The notes under the pieces: model-generated
Told to the model about the DNA's origin: nothing
Seen by the model: only the letters and a program-made list of their open reading frames with translations
The model's database searches: none
Position numbers and translations under genes: made by a program
NCBI RefSeq assembly: GCF_018069565.1
Contig: NZ_JAGPNL010000009.1
Coordinates: forward strand, 248,001-312,000
Reading direction: 5' to 3'
DNA length: 64,000 bases
DNA from: Streptomyces tagetis
GTDB taxonomy: Bacteria > Actinomycetota > Actinomycetes > Streptomycetales > Streptomycetaceae
Shown here: in pieces, positions 1 to 8,592 of the stretch
How the letters are laid out: the number at the start of each line of letters is the position of its first letter
How positions within the stretch are numbered: the first letter of the stretch is position 1

Positions 1-1
1 C

Positions 2-286
2 CCGGCGGCCGTGCCGGTCCCGGAGGTCTCGCGTCCGCTGCCCCCGGAGCAGCCGCCGGGCATGCCCGGGGTGCCGGCGCAGCCCGCCTACGGCTACCCG
101 CAGCAGCCCCCGGCGACCCAGCCGGCCTACGGCTACCCGCAGCCCGCCGGGCGGCCCGGATACGGCTACCCACAGGCTCCGGCCGCCGTGGCACAGGCCG
201 GCTACGGCTACCCGGCGCCGGCCGGCCCCGGCCCGGACCCCGACTTCCGGCTCCCGCCCCAGGGCCCGCAGTTCATCGGCCGCTAG
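2..286 (+). CDS. C-terminal tail of a Gly-Tyr-Pro/Pro-rich protein (partial)
   Basis: The reading frame enters from the left edge of the window and ends at TAG 284-286; only about 94 residues are visible. They are low complexity: Pro-rich with four copies of a YGYPQ-like unit (AYGYPQQ, AYGYPQP, GYGYPQA, GYGYPAP), ending in PQFIGR. Tails like this often follow a folded domain in Streptomyces TerD, von Willebrand A or membrane proteins. The next genes on the opposite strand are TerD-type, so a link to that group is possible, but the function cannot be assigned from the tail. The start lies outside the window. Confidence 0.6.
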   Translation, partial: PAAVPVPEVSRPLPPEQPPGMPGVPAQPAYGYPQQPPATQPAYGYPQPAGRPGYGYPQAPAAVAQAGYGYPAPAGPGPDPDFRLPPQGPQFIGR

Positions 287-400
287 ACCGCGTCCGCCCG
301 GCCCGCACGGCCCGCCTGCTCCGCGTACACCTCGGCCCCCGCCCGTGCCCCGGCATGGGCGTGGGGCACGGCCCGGGGACGCGCGGCTCCAACCCCCTTG

Positions 401-1132
401 CTACGTCTTCGTCTTGTACCCCCGCCCCCACTGGAGCCCCCACCCGTAGAGCCGGTCCAGCTCGCCCTGGAAGCCGTAGACGAACTTCACCTCGCGGTGG
501 ACGAGGATCTCGTCCTTGACGTTCTCGATCAGCACCACGGCGCAGGAGCGGGCCTGCGGGTGCCGTTCGTCGAGGCCGATCTCGATGCGCGGCCCGTTGC
601 TCGGGTAGAGCGTGACGATGGCGTGCGTGCGGTCGAAGGCGGGCGTCTGGTCGTAGATGTACACGAAGACCAGGAGCCGTTTGATGGCCTCGCGCTGGTC
701 GAGGTTGATGTACATCGTCTCGCCGGAGGCCGAGCCGAACCGGTCGTCGCCGCTGATCTTCACGTACGGCGGGGCGTTGACGTCGCCGAGGTAGCCGCCG
801 AGCGGCTGGACCACGCCCTTGGTGCCGTCCTGGAGCTCGTAGAGGCAGCCGAGGTCGAGGTCGACGTTGACCATGCTCTGGCTGTGCCCGATGACCTCCG
901 GCGGCTTGAGCGCCTTGAGGGGGTGGCGCAGCAGGCTCTCCCGCTGGATGCCCACGATGTCGGAGGTGCGCATCCGCCAGGACAGGTTGATGCGGAGGTT
1001 GCCGGTGGCCGCGCCCTGTTTGGTCAGGGAGATCTGGCTGTGCCGTTTCGTCAGCTCTATGGTGTTGGTCGCCGCGCTGCCCGAGTCGAACTCGCTCTCG
1101 CGGCCCCGCCACAGTCCGTCCAGGAAGCCCAT
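401..1132 (-). CDS. TerD/TerA-like tellurium-resistance domain protein
   Basis: A 243-residue soluble protein starting MGFLDGLWRG. The first 50 residues contain a Ser/Thr-rich strand segment (IELTKRHSQISLTKQG). The rest resembles the TerD fold, with acidic metal-binding-type stretches (NVDLDLGCLYEL, KISGDDRFG) and the typical core LLVFVYIYD followed by an acidic/aromatic segment. TerD-family proteins bind Ca2+ and act in stress or tellurite-resistance complexes near the membrane. I chose ATG 1132 because the family start is MGFLDG. A GTG at 1144 would add four residues and has a purine-rich stretch only one base before it. The gene heads a minus-strand group with a DUF475 protein and two classical TerD proteins upstream. 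The family is secure, the exact role is not. Confidence 0.85.
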   Translation of the reverse strand: MGFLDGLWRGRESEFDSGSAATNTIELTKRHSQISLTKQGAATGNLRINLSWRMRTSDIVGIQRESLLRHPLKALKPPEVIGHSQSMVNVDLDLGCLYELQDGTKGVVQPLGGYLGDVNAPPYVKISGDDRFGSASGETMYINLDQREAIKRLLVFVYIYDQTPAFDRTHAIVTLYPSNGPRIEIGLDERHPQARSCAVVLIENVKDEILVHREVKFVYGFQGELDRLYGWGLQWGRGYKTKT

Positions 1133-1295
1133 TCCCGCCCCCACGTCCCCTCGCTAGTACCGGCATGCGGACGGGGCGGTCGCGGGGAGCCGTCCCCCCG
1201 CACCCGCCCCGTCCAGAGCTTTCCCGTCCCCGGGGCCGGTTCACACCGGTGCGCGAGCGCACCGGGGGCGGAACCGGCCAGGGGGCCGCGGAGGG

Positions 1296-2438
1296 TCACA
1301 CGCCCGAGGGAACCTCGGCCTTCTCGCCGTCGCCCGCCTGTTCGGCGTCGGCGAGGGCGCGGTTGCGGCGCACGGAGGACCAGAAGGACCAGCCGATGAG
1401 GACGACGCCGACCAGGCCCGTGATGATCTCGTTGATCTGGTACTGGATGGTCACCAGGAGGATCACGGCGAGGGCGCCGATGGCGTAGTGGGCGCCGTGC
1501 TCCAGGTAGACGTAGTCGTCCAGGGTGCCCTGGCGGACCAGGTAGACGGTGAGCGACCGCACGTACATCGCGCCGATGCCCAGGCCGAGCGCCATCAGGA
1601 CGATGTCGTTGGTGATGGCGAAGGCGCCGATCACGCCGTCGAAGGAGAAGGAGGCGTCCAGCACCTCCAGGTACAGGAACATGAAGAAGGCGGCCTTGCC
1701 GGCCAGGGCGACGGCCGAACGCGGCTTGCCCGAGCGCTCGGCGGCCTCCTCGGCCTCGTGCTCGCGTTCCTCCTCCTCTTCGAGCTTGTCCTCGAAGTAC
1801 CCGGAGAGCCCCCCGACGATCATGTAGGTGATCAGACCGGCCACACCGGCGATGAGGACGGTCTCGGCCTTGTCGACCGTGGCCCCGCCGTGCTGGTGGG
1901 CGTTGGCGGCGAAGGTCATCGCCGAGACCAGCAGCACGACCAGCGCCACGCAGACCGACAGCATGTCGACCTTGCCCAGCTTGGCCAGCGGACGCTCCAG
2001 CCAGGCCAGCCACTTGATGTCCCGGTCCTCGAAAATGAAGTCCAGGAAGATCATCAGCAGGAACATGCCGCCGAACGCCGCGATCGCCGGATGCGCGTCG
2101 GTCACCAGCTCCTGGTAACGGTGCTTGTCGGTGAGGGCCAGTTCGACGGCCTCGATCGGCCCGAGCTGGGCACTGACCGCCACGATCACGACCGGGAAGA
2201 CCAGACGCATGCCGAAGACGGCGATCAGGATGCCCAGGGTGAGGAAGATCTTCTGCCAGAAGGCGTTCATCTTCTTCAGGATTCCGGCGTTGACCACCGC
2301 GTTGTCGAACGACAGCGAGATCTCCAGAACGGAGAGGATCGCCACGATCCCGAACGCGGTCCACCCCCCGTAGAAGACCGCCGCGACCAGGCCGAGCGCG
2401 GTGACCGCGAACGACCAGCCGAAGGTTTTCAGAATCAC
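1296..2438 (-). CDS. DUF475 / TerC-family integral membrane protein
   Basis: 380 residues with about eight hydrophobic segments. It carries the TerC/YkoY-type acidic intramembrane motif twice: LEISLSFDNAVVNAG near residue 40 and LEVLDASFSFDGVIGAF near residue 260. Between the halves (about 212-245) is a charged cytoplasmic loop rich in Glu (EEEEEREHEAEEAAE). DUF475 members are polytopic proteins often found next to TerD genes. Relatives in the wider TerC family are linked to metal efflux or metalation of exported proteins. The gene follows the TerD gene at 2515-3090 on the same strand, with a hairpin in the gap. Membrane location and family are clear; the transported ion, if any, is unknown. 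Confidence 0.9.
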   Translation of the reverse strand: MILKTFGWSFAVTALGLVAAVFYGGWTAFGIVAILSVLEISLSFDNAVVNAGILKKMNAFWQKIFLTLGILIAVFGMRLVFPVVIVAVSAQLGPIEAVELALTDKHRYQELVTDAHPAIAAFGGMFLLMIFLDFIFEDRDIKWLAWLERPLAKLGKVDMLSVCVALVVLLVSAMTFAANAHQHGGATVDKAETVLIAGVAGLITYMIVGGLSGYFEDKLEEEEEREHEAEEAAERSGKPRSAVALAGKAAFFMFLYLEVLDASFSFDGVIGAFAITNDIVLMALGLGIGAMYVRSLTVYLVRQGTLDDYVYLEHGAHYAIGALAVILLVTIQYQINEIITGLVGVVLIGWSFWSSVRRNRALADAEQAGDGEKAEVPSGV

Positions 2439-2464
2439 TGGCTACCCCATCGTGTGTGGGGGGT

Positions 2465-2490
2465 CCTTCCCAGACGGAGTCTGGGGGAGG
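2465..2490 (-). terminator. Hairpin between terD and the DUF475 gene
   Basis: An inverted repeat with a perfect 7-bp core (CCCAGAC at 2469-2475, loop GGA, GTCTGGG at 2479-2485), extendable with G-U pairs on both sides. It sits downstream of the TerD gene ending at 2515 and upstream of the DUF475 start at 2438. It could be an intrinsic terminator or attenuator. No U-tract follows, which is common in Streptomyces. Confidence 0.45.
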
Positions 2491-2514
2491 CGCTCCCCTG
2501 CGCCGTACCCGGCT

Positions 2515-3090
2515 TTACGAAACGTTGACTCCGAAGTCTAGGGCGATCCCGCGCAGCCCGGACGCGTACCCCTGACCAACTGCACGGAACTTCCACTCGC
2601 CCTGGTAGCGGTACAGCTCGCCGAAGATCATGGCCGTTTCGCTGGAGGCGTCCTCGCTCAGGTCGTAGCGGGCCAGTTCCTGGCCGTCGGCCTGGTTGAC
2701 GACCCGGATGAAGGCGTTGCTGACCTGGCCGAAGGTCTGGCCGCGCTCGTCGGCCATGTGGATCGAGACCGGGAAGACGATCTTGTCGGCGTGGGCCGGG
2801 ACCCTGGAGAGGTCGACCAGGAGGGACTCGTCGTCGCCCTCGCCCTCACCGGTGAGGTTGTCGCCGGTGTGCTCGATGGAGCCGTCGGGGCTCGTGAGCT
2901 GGTTGTAGAAGACGAACCACTCGTCCCCGAGCACCCGGCCGCCGCTGCACACCAGCGCGCTGGCGTCGAGGTCGAAGGGTGCTCCGGTGGTGGAACGCGC
3001 GTCCCAGCCGAGGCCGACCAGCACCTGCGTGAGGTTCGGTGCGGCCTTCGACAGCGAGACGTTGCCCCCCTTGGCAAGAGTGACGCCCAT
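2515..3090 (-). CDS. TerD family protein (paralogue 1)
   Basis: 191 residues, full length for TerD/TerE. It begins MGVTLAKGGNVSLSK and has the family hallmarks: the FDLDASALV calcium-binding strand, DNLTGEGEGDDE acidic loop, FPVSIH, the NAFIRVVN strand, ARYDLSEDASSETAMIFGELYR, and a C-terminal WKFRAVGQGY-GLRGIALDFGVNV. TerD proteins are cytosolic Ca2+-binding beta-sandwich proteins implicated in tellurite and oxidative-stress resistance and, in Streptomyces, in calcium-linked differentiation. The next gene upstream (3222-3797) is a close paralogue, pointing to tandem duplication. A strong terminator hairpin separates the two, so each may have its own promoter. Confidence 0.95.
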   Translation of the reverse strand: MGVTLAKGGNVSLSKAAPNLTQVLVGLGWDARSTTGAPFDLDASALVCSGGRVLGDEWFVFYNQLTSPDGSIEHTGDNLTGEGEGDDESLLVDLSRVPAHADKIVFPVSIHMADERGQTFGQVSNAFIRVVNQADGQELARYDLSEDASSETAMIFGELYRYQGEWKFRAVGQGYASGLRGIALDFGVNVS

Positions 3091-3134
3091 GGTGATGGTC
3101 CCTCCCCGGGTGATGGTTCTTGGGTTACTTGCGC

Positions 3135-3169
3135 GTCCGGCGCCGCACGTAAACCGTGCGGCGCCGGAC
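3135..3169 (-). terminator. Strong intrinsic terminator hairpin between the two terD paralogues
   Basis: A perfect 15-bp GC-rich stem (3135-3149 pairs with 3155-3169) with a 5-nt loop, TAAAC. It lies 53 nt downstream of the stop of the 3222-3797 gene on the minus strand and 45 nt upstream of the next terD start. The stem length and loop are those of a Streptomyces intrinsic terminator lacking a T-run. Confidence 0.8.
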
Positions 3170-3221
3170 GATCGAGGCCGTTCGCCTCGGGGTGTTCAGG
3201 CGTCCGGGACGTTCACACGTC

Positions 3222-3797
3222 TCAGACGTTCACGCCGAAGTCCTGCGCGATGCCGCGCAGGCCCGAGGCGTAGCCCTGGCCGATGGCGCGGAACTTCCAC
3301 TCCGCGCCGTTGCGGTACAGCTCGCCGAAGACCATGGCGGTCTCCGTGGAGGCGTCCTCGCTCAGGTCGTAGCGGGCGATCTCGGCCTCGCCCGCCTGGT
3401 TCACGACGCGGATGAACGCGTTGCGGACCTGGCCGAAGGACTGCTGGCGGTTCTCGGCGTCGTAGATCGAGACCGGGAAGACGATCTTCTCGATGTCGGC
3501 GGGGACGCCGGCCAGGTCGACCTTGATCTGCTCGTCGTCGCCCTCGCCCTCACCGGTGAGGTTGTCGCCGGTGTGCTCGACCGAGCCGTCGGGGCTCCTG
3601 AGGTTGTTGAAGAAGACGAAGTGCTGGTCGCTGGCGACCTTGCCGGAGCTGTTCAGCAGCAGCGCGCTGGCGTCGAGGTCGAAGCCGGTGCCGGTCGTGG
3701 TGCGGACATCCCACCCCAGACCGACGATGACCGCGGTCAGGCCGGGGGCCTCCTTGGTCAGCGATACGTTGCCGCCCTTGCTGAGGCTGACTCCCAC
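3222..3797 (-). CDS. TerD family protein (paralogue 2)
   Basis: 191 residues, the same length and motif order as the neighbouring TerD: MGVSLSKGGNVSLTKE, FDLDASALLLNSSGKV, DNLTGEGEGDDEQIKVDL, FPVSIYDA, NAFIRVVNQ, ARYDLSEDASTETAMVFGELYR, and a C-terminal GQGYASGLRGIAQDFGVNV. Most differences between the paralogues fall around residues 48-70 and in the AENRQQ / DERGQT loop. The role is expected to be Ca2+-binding stress resistance in the cytosol or at the membrane. Upstream (3798-3921) is a short gap before the convergent-reading end of the peroxiredoxin on the same strand, so this gene probably begins a new transcript. Confidence 0.95.
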   Translation of the reverse strand: MGVSLSKGGNVSLTKEAPGLTAVIVGLGWDVRTTTGTGFDLDASALLLNSSGKVASDQHFVFFNNLRSPDGSVEHTGDNLTGEGEGDDEQIKVDLAGVPADIEKIVFPVSIYDAENRQQSFGQVRNAFIRVVNQAGEAEIARYDLSEDASTETAMVFGELYRNGAEWKFRAIGQGYASGLRGIAQDFGVNV

Positions 3798-3921
3798 GAG
3801 TCCTCCCTTGGTGTCCCGGGGCGAAAGCCCCGTCGTGCGTCGGATGTGTGTGTGGATGCCGGATCAACGAGTCGATCCTAGTGACGGGTTCCCGTCCGCC
3901 GCAGGCCGTGCGGGCCGGGAA

Positions 3922-4380
3922 TCACAGGGTGTCGAGCGCCGCGACGTACGCGTTCAGGTCACGGGCGTCCGGCAGTCCGTTGACGACGGTCCAGCGGACG
4001 ACGCCCTCCCGGTCGATGATGAAGGTGCCGCGGACGGCACAGCCCTTGTCCTCGTCGAAGACGCCGTAGGCGCGCGAGACGTTGCCGTGCGGCCAGAAGT
4101 CCGACAGCAGGGGGTACTCCAGCCCCTCCTGCTCGCCGAAGACGCGCAGGGTGTGGATGGAGTCGTTGGACACGGCGAGCACCTGGGTGTCGCGGTCGGC
4201 GAACCGGGGCAGGTTGTCGCGGACCTCGCACAGCTCGCCCGTGCAGACGCCGGTGAAGGCGAACGGGTAGAAGAGCAGCACGACGTTCTTGCGCCCGTGG
4301 AAGTCGGACAGCCTCACGGTGGCTCCGTGGTTGTCCTTCAGCTCGAAGTCGGGGGCCTTGTCGCCGACCTGGATCGCCAT
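3922..4380 (-). CDS. AhpE-like 1-Cys peroxiredoxin
   Basis: 152 residues of the AhpC/TSA thioredoxin fold. The active-site stretch is FYPFAFTGVCTGELC with the peroxidatic cysteine at about Cys46 and an extra cysteine at Cys51. Downstream it carries YPLLSDFWPHG and YGVFDEDKG, highly similar in pattern to mycobacterial AhpE, which reduces peroxides and peroxynitrite using mycothiol or mycoredoxin. I chose ATG 4380 (MAIQVGDKAPDF) because the family starts there; an in-frame ATG at 4422 would add 14 residues with no homology. It lies upstream of the TerD genes on the same strand, consistent with a stress-response neighbourhood. Confidence 0.93.
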   Translation of the reverse strand: MAIQVGDKAPDFELKDNHGATVRLSDFHGRKNVVLLFYPFAFTGVCTGELCEVRDNLPRFADRDTQVLAVSNDSIHTLRVFGEQEGLEYPLLSDFWPHGNVSRAYGVFDEDKGCAVRGTFIIDREGVVRWTVVNGLPDARDLNAYVAALDTL

Positions 4381-4500
4381 GGTCCTGTTCGTCCCTTCGG
4401 AGGGTGATTCGCTGGGAAACACCCTACGCAGGGGTCGCCGCGGAGCCGCGGACGGGCCGGACGGGGCCGGTCCGTCCGCGGTTCCGGACGGTCGTACGGC

Positions 4501-4938
4501 TCAGCGCTTCGACTTGGCCGCCTTCGGCGTCGCCAGCCGGCTGCCGCTCCAGTCCTTGCCGACACTGACGCTCTTGGACGCCGTCAGTCCTGCCGTCGTC
4601 GCGGCTTCCGAGATGTCGCTGGGCTCGACGTATCCGGCCCGGCCGGTCTTCGGCGTCAGGAGCAGGATCGAGCCGCCTTCTTCGATGTACGTGGTGGCAT
4701 CCACCAGCGCATCCGTCAGGTCGCCGTCGTCGTCACGGAACCACAGCACGACGGCGTCGGCCACGTCCTCGTAGTCCTCGTCCACCAGCTCGCCCTCGAC
4801 GGCTCCTTCGATGGCCTCGCGGAGCTCCTGGTCGACATCGTCGTCGTAGCCGATCTCCTGGACCACCTGCTCGGGCTGGAACCCCAGCCTTACGGCAGGG
4901 TTCGTCCGCTCCTCCGCGTGGTCCGCGGTCGCGCTCAC
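4501..4938 (-). CDS. DUF3052 domain-containing protein
   Basis: 145 residues, acidic, beginning MSATADHAEERTNPA. It matches the actinobacterial DUF3052 pattern: LGFQPEQVVQEIGYDDDVD, DYEDVADAVVLWFRDDDGD, GGSILLLTPKTGR, and a basic Lys-rich C terminus. The start is GTG 4938, preceded by a perfect AGGAGG with a 6-nt spacer; the frame stays open further upstream but that part has no support. The family is conserved across actinobacteria and lacks an assigned activity to my knowledge. It is divergent from aceE with a 402-nt gap, and the two neighbouring genes are conserved side by side in Streptomyces. Confidence 0.9.
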   Translation of the reverse strand: MSATADHAEERTNPAVRLGFQPEQVVQEIGYDDDVDQELREAIEGAVEGELVDEDYEDVADAVVLWFRDDDGDLTDALVDATTYIEEGGSILLLTPKTGRAGYVEPSDISEAATTAGLTASKSVSVGKDWSGSRLATPKAAKSKR

Positions 4939-5340
4939 GGGTTGCCTCCTGATCATGTCTTGGTCGGGGCCCCCGGTCCGTCGGGACCGGAGGGATCTCG
5001 GCCACGCGCGTGCGCGTGGCTTGGCCGTAGTCCACACGGGCGGGACGGATCGCGCAAGTACCCGGCCGCCGGGACCGCCGAAACGGTGACGATCCGGGCG
5101 GTGTCGCCGCAACTCCTGCCGTGCCGTCCAGACCGAGCGTGACGTACACCACACCTTTCTGCCCCGTTTGCGTATTTGGGAACCATGCGGGGGTACGACA
5201 CTCGGACGACCGTGTCCCGATTCCCGCGGGGGAACCGGTTACCCCACGGTACAGATGACGTTTTCCCGCTTGAGGTGGACGATGGGGACGGCGTACCCCG
5301 CACCCGTTGCACCGTGGCCCTCCGACAGTGAAGGAACAGC
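4939..5340. other. Divergent intergenic region between the DUF3052 gene and aceE
   Basis: 402 nt without a supported gene. It must hold the promoters for both flanking genes and a long aceE leader. At 5001-5020 is a perfect palindrome of nine-base arms around GT (GCCACGCGC / GCGCGTGGC) inside the likely 5' leader of the DUF3052 gene. From about 5150 to 5260 the sequence is locally less GC-rich (TTTGCGTATTTGGG), a likely promoter zone for aceE. I could not place -35/-10 boxes with confidence. Confidence 0.4.
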
Positions 5341-8088
5341 GTGGCTTCCGCAAACGATCGCAGTCCGATCATCATTGGCGGCCTGCCGAGTCAGGTTCCT
5401 GACTTCGACCCCGAGGAAACACAGGAGTGGCTCGACTCCCTCGACGCCGCCGTCGACGAACGCGGCCGGGAGCGGGCCCGCTACCTGATGCTGCGGCTGA
5501 TCGAGCGGGCCCGCGAGAAGCGCGTGGCCGTGCCCGAGATGCGCAGCACGGACTACGTGAACACCATCGCCACCCGCGACGAGCCGTTCTTCCCCGGCAA
5601 CGAGGAGATCGAGCGCAAGATCCTCAACGCCACCCGGTGGAACGCCGCGGTGATGGTCTCCCGGGCGCAGCGGCCCGGCATCGGCGTCGGCGGCCACATC
5701 GCGACCTTCGCCTCCTCGGCCTCGCTCTACGACGTGGGCTTCAACCACTTCTTCCGCGGCAAGGACCAGGGCGACGGCGGCGACCAGGTCTTCTTCCAGG
5801 GGCACGCCTCGCCGGGCATCTACGCCCGCGCGTACCTCCTGGACCGGCTCGGCGAACGGCACCTGGACGGGTTCCGGCAGGAGAAGTCCAAGGCGCCGGA
5901 CGGGCTGTCGTCGTACCCGCACCCGCGCTCCATGCCGGACTTCTGGGAGTTCCCGACGGTGTCGATGGGGCTCGGCCCGATCGCCGCGATCTACCAGGCG
6001 CGCATGAACCGCTACATGCGGGCGCGCGGGATCGCCGACACCTCCCGCTCGCACGTGTGGGCCTTCCTCGGCGACGGCGAGATGGACGAGCCCGAGTCGC
6101 TCGGCCAGCTCTCCATCGCCGCCCGCGAGGGCCTGGACAACCTGACCTTCGTGGTCAACTGCAACCTCCAGCGCCTGGACGGGCCGGTGCGCGGCAACGG
6201 GAAGATCATCCAGGAGCTGGAGTCGATCTTCCGCGGCGCCGGCTGGAACGTGATCAAGCTGGTGTGGGACCGCTCCTGGGACCCGCTGCTGGCCCAGGAC
6301 CGCGACAGCGTGCTGGTCAACCGGATGAACACCACCCCGGACGGCCAGTTCCAGACGTACGCCACGGAGTCCGGCGCGTACATCCGCGACCACTTCTTCG
6401 GCGACGACCACCGGCTGCGCGCGATGGTCGAGAACATGACCGACGACCAGATCCTGCACCTGGGCCGCGGCGGCCACGACCACCGCAAGATCTACGCGGC
6501 CTACAAGGCGGCCGTCGAGCACAAGGGGCAGCCCACGGTCATCCTGGCCAAGACGATCAAGGGCTGGACGCTGGGCCCGAACTTCGAGGGCCGCAACGCC
6601 ACCCACCAGATGAAGAAGCTCACGGTCGACGACCTCAAGGGCTTCCGCGACCGGCTGCACCTGCCGATCTCCGACCGGGAGCTGGAGTCCGGCCCGCCGC
6701 CGTACTACCACCCGGGGCCGGACACCGAGGAGATGCAGTACATGCACGACCGGCGCCGCGGTCTGGGCGGGTACGTCCCGACCCGGGTGGTGCGGTCGAA
6801 GCCGCTCGCGCTGCCGGGCGACGCCACGTACGCGACCGTGAAGAAGGGCTCGGGCCAGCAGTCGATCGCCACCACCATGGCCTTTGTGCGGCTGCTCAAG
6901 GACCTCATGCGGGACAAGGAGATCGGCCGCCGGTTCGTGCTGATCGCGCCCGACGAGTACCGCACCTTCGGCATGGACTCGTTCTTCCCGAGTGCGAAGA
7001 TCTACAACCCGCTGGGCCAGCAGTACGAGTCCGTCGACCGGGACCTGCTCCTCGCCTACAAGGAGGCGCCGACCGGGCAGATGCTGCACGACGGCATCTC
7101 GGAGGCGGGCTGCACGGCCTCGCTGATGGCGGCCGGCTCGGCCTACGCCACCCACGGCGAGCCGCTGATCCCGGTCTACGTCTTCTACTCGATGTTCGGT
7201 TTCCAGCGCACCGGCGACCAGTTCTGGCAGATGGCCGACCAGCTCGCGCGCGGATTCGTCCTGGGCGCGACCGCCGGACGCACGACCCTGACCGGTGAGG
7301 GGCTCCAGCACGCGGACGGCCACTCGCAGCTCCTCGCCTCGACCAACCCGGCGTGCGTGGCGTACGACCCGGCGTACGGGTACGAGATCGCGCACATCGT
7401 CCAGGACGGCCTGCGCCGCATGTACGGCGGCGACGAGCGGCACCCGCACGGCGAGGACGTCTTCTACTACCTCACCGTCTACAACGAGCCGATCCAGCAC
7501 CCGGCCGAGCCGGCCGACGTGGACGTCGAGGGCATCCTCAAGGGCGTCCACCGCATCCACGCGGGCGAGGCCGGCGCCATCCCCGCGCAGATCATGGCGT
7601 CCGGCGTGGCGGTCCCGTGGGCGCTGGAGGCGCAGCGCATCCTCGCCGAGGAGTGGAACGTGCGCGCCGGCGTCTGGTCGGCGACCTCCTGGAACGAGCT
7701 GCGGCGCGAGGCCGTGGCCTGCGAGCGGCACAACCTGCTCCACCCGGAGGAGGAGCAGCGGGTGCCGTGGGTGACGCGGAAGCTGGCCGGGGCCGAGGGG
7801 CCGTTCGTGGCGGTGTCCGACTGGATGCGGTCGGTGCCGGACCAGATCGCGCGGTGGGTGCCGGGGACGTACCAGTCGCTGGGCGCCGACGGCTTCGGCT
7901 TCGCGGACACGCGCGGGGCGGCGCGGCGCTTCTTCCACATCGACGCCCAGTCGATCGTGGTGGCGGTGCTGACGGAGCTGGCCCGCGAGGGCAAGGTCGA
8001 CCGGTCGGTGCTGAAGCAGGCGGTGGACCGGTACCGGCTCCTGGACGTCACGGCGGCCGATCCGGGGGTCGCGGGCGGCGACGCGTAG
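5341..8088 (+). CDS. aceE: Pyruvate dehydrogenase E1 component, homodimeric type
   Basis: 915 residues, about the length of E. coli AceE (887). It decarboxylates pyruvate with thiamine diphosphate and acetylates the E2 lipoyl domain, feeding acetyl-CoA to the TCA cycle and fatty-acid synthesis. Motifs visible: the ThDP/Mg2+ region GDGEMDEPESLGQ near residue 244, NCNLQRLDGPVRGNGKI, the conserved HMKK-type TLGPNFEGRNATHQMKK, the transketolase-like central domain with LIAPDEYRTFGMDS, and the C-terminal domain with SWNELRREA. The start is GTG 5341, preceded by GAAGGA with a 5-nt spacer. In S. coelicolor the syntenic gene is annotated aceE1. No E2 or E3 gene is adjacent. Confidence 0.97.
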   Translation: MASANDRSPIIIGGLPSQVPDFDPEETQEWLDSLDAAVDERGRERARYLMLRLIERAREKRVAVPEMRSTDYVNTIATRDEPFFPGNEEIERKILNATRWNAAVMVSRAQRPGIGVGGHIATFASSASLYDVGFNHFFRGKDQGDGGDQVFFQGHASPGIYARAYLLDRLGERHLDGFRQEKSKAPDGLSSYPHPRSMPDFWEFPTVSMGLGPIAAIYQARMNRYMRARGIADTSRSHVWAFLGDGEMDEPESLGQLSIAAREGLDNLTFVVNCNLQRLDGPVRGNGKIIQELESIFRGAGWNVIKLVWDRSWDPLLAQDRDSVLVNRMNTTPDGQFQTYATESGAYIRDHFFGDDHRLRAMVENMTDDQILHLGRGGHDHRKIYAAYKAAVEHKGQPTVILAKTIKGWTLGPNFEGRNATHQMKKLTVDDLKGFRDRLHLPISDRELESGPPPYYHPGPDTEEMQYMHDRRRGLGGYVPTRVVRSKPLALPGDATYATVKKGSGQQSIATTMAFVRLLKDLMRDKEIGRRFVLIAPDEYRTFGMDSFFPSAKIYNPLGQQYESVDRDLLLAYKEAPTGQMLHDGISEAGCTASLMAAGSAYATHGEPLIPVYVFYSMFGFQRTGDQFWQMADQLARGFVLGATAGRTTLTGEGLQHADGHSQLLASTNPACVAYDPAYGYEIAHIVQDGLRRMYGGDERHPHGEDVFYYLTVYNEPIQHPAEPADVDVEGILKGVHRIHAGEAGAIPAQIMASGVAVPWALEAQRILAEEWNVRAGVWSATSWNELRREAVACERHNLLHPEEEQRVPWVTRKLAGAEGPFVAVSDWMRSVPDQIARWVPGTYQSLGADGFGFADTRGAARRFFHIDAQSIVVAVLTELAREGKVDRSVLKQAVDRYRLLDVTAADPGVAGGDA

Positions 8089-8592
8089 GGCACAGCGGTA
8101 CGGGGCCGGGTCCCGGGCCGCCGGGCTCGGCTCCGGGCTCGGCTCCGTGGCCGCTGAGGGGTCCGATGGCCCCGTGGCCGCAGGGGGGTCCGACGGCTGC
8201 GGGCGCCGCGCGGTCCGGCCCGTTCCATGGCCCCGTCCGGTCAGGTGAGCGGGGGTTCCCGCACGATCGGTTCCGCAGCTCGCCCTCGTCGAGCCCGCGG
8301 GCCCCTCGTCGTACCGGGCCCGGTACGGACTCACTCTTCGTGTACCCCGTACCGGCCGGGGCATCCCGGGCGGGCCGGCCGCGCGCTGCCCCCCTCCGGC
8401 AGCGCGCGCCGCGGCCTCCGCTCCCCCATGCCCTGCGGAGGGCTTGACCCACTGTCATCTGGCGGGGGCGCCGAAGGCGAGGTTTCCCGCCTCCTGTCAC
8501 CCTGATAGGCGAACGGGGCGAGGCGCCGCAGCGCCCCGCCCCGCGTATCCGGGCCGGTCCGGGCCCGATCCAGCCCGTGCGTGCCGTCCGGG
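8089..8592. other. Intergenic region after aceE
   Basis: 504 nt between the convergent ends of aceE and the MFS gene. It starts with short direct repeats (GGGCTCGGCTCC-type units around 8120-8145 and GGCCGC/GGGGTCCGA repeats to 8200). It contains a good hairpin at 8381-8407. No reading frame in it has a plausible RBS plus codon bias of the neighbours; the many overlapping open frames are a GC effect. Confidence 0.5.
8381..8407. terminator. Hairpin, probable bidirectional terminator
   Basis: A perfect 10-bp stem, GCGCGCTGCC (8381-8390) and GGCAGCGCGC (8398-8407), with loop CCCCTCC. It is located between the convergent ends of aceE and the MFS transporter gene, where a bidirectional terminator is expected. 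Confidence 0.6.

Noticed and set aside
4939..5154. N-terminal extension of the DUF3052 protein
   Set aside because: AGGAGG precedes GTG 4938 and family homology begins there; the extension is Arg-rich and unlike any domain.
5239..8364. 1041-codon antisense frame over aceE
   Set aside because: Translation is low-complexity (Arg, Val, His, Gly) and mirrors the codon bias of aceE; no RBS or family motif.
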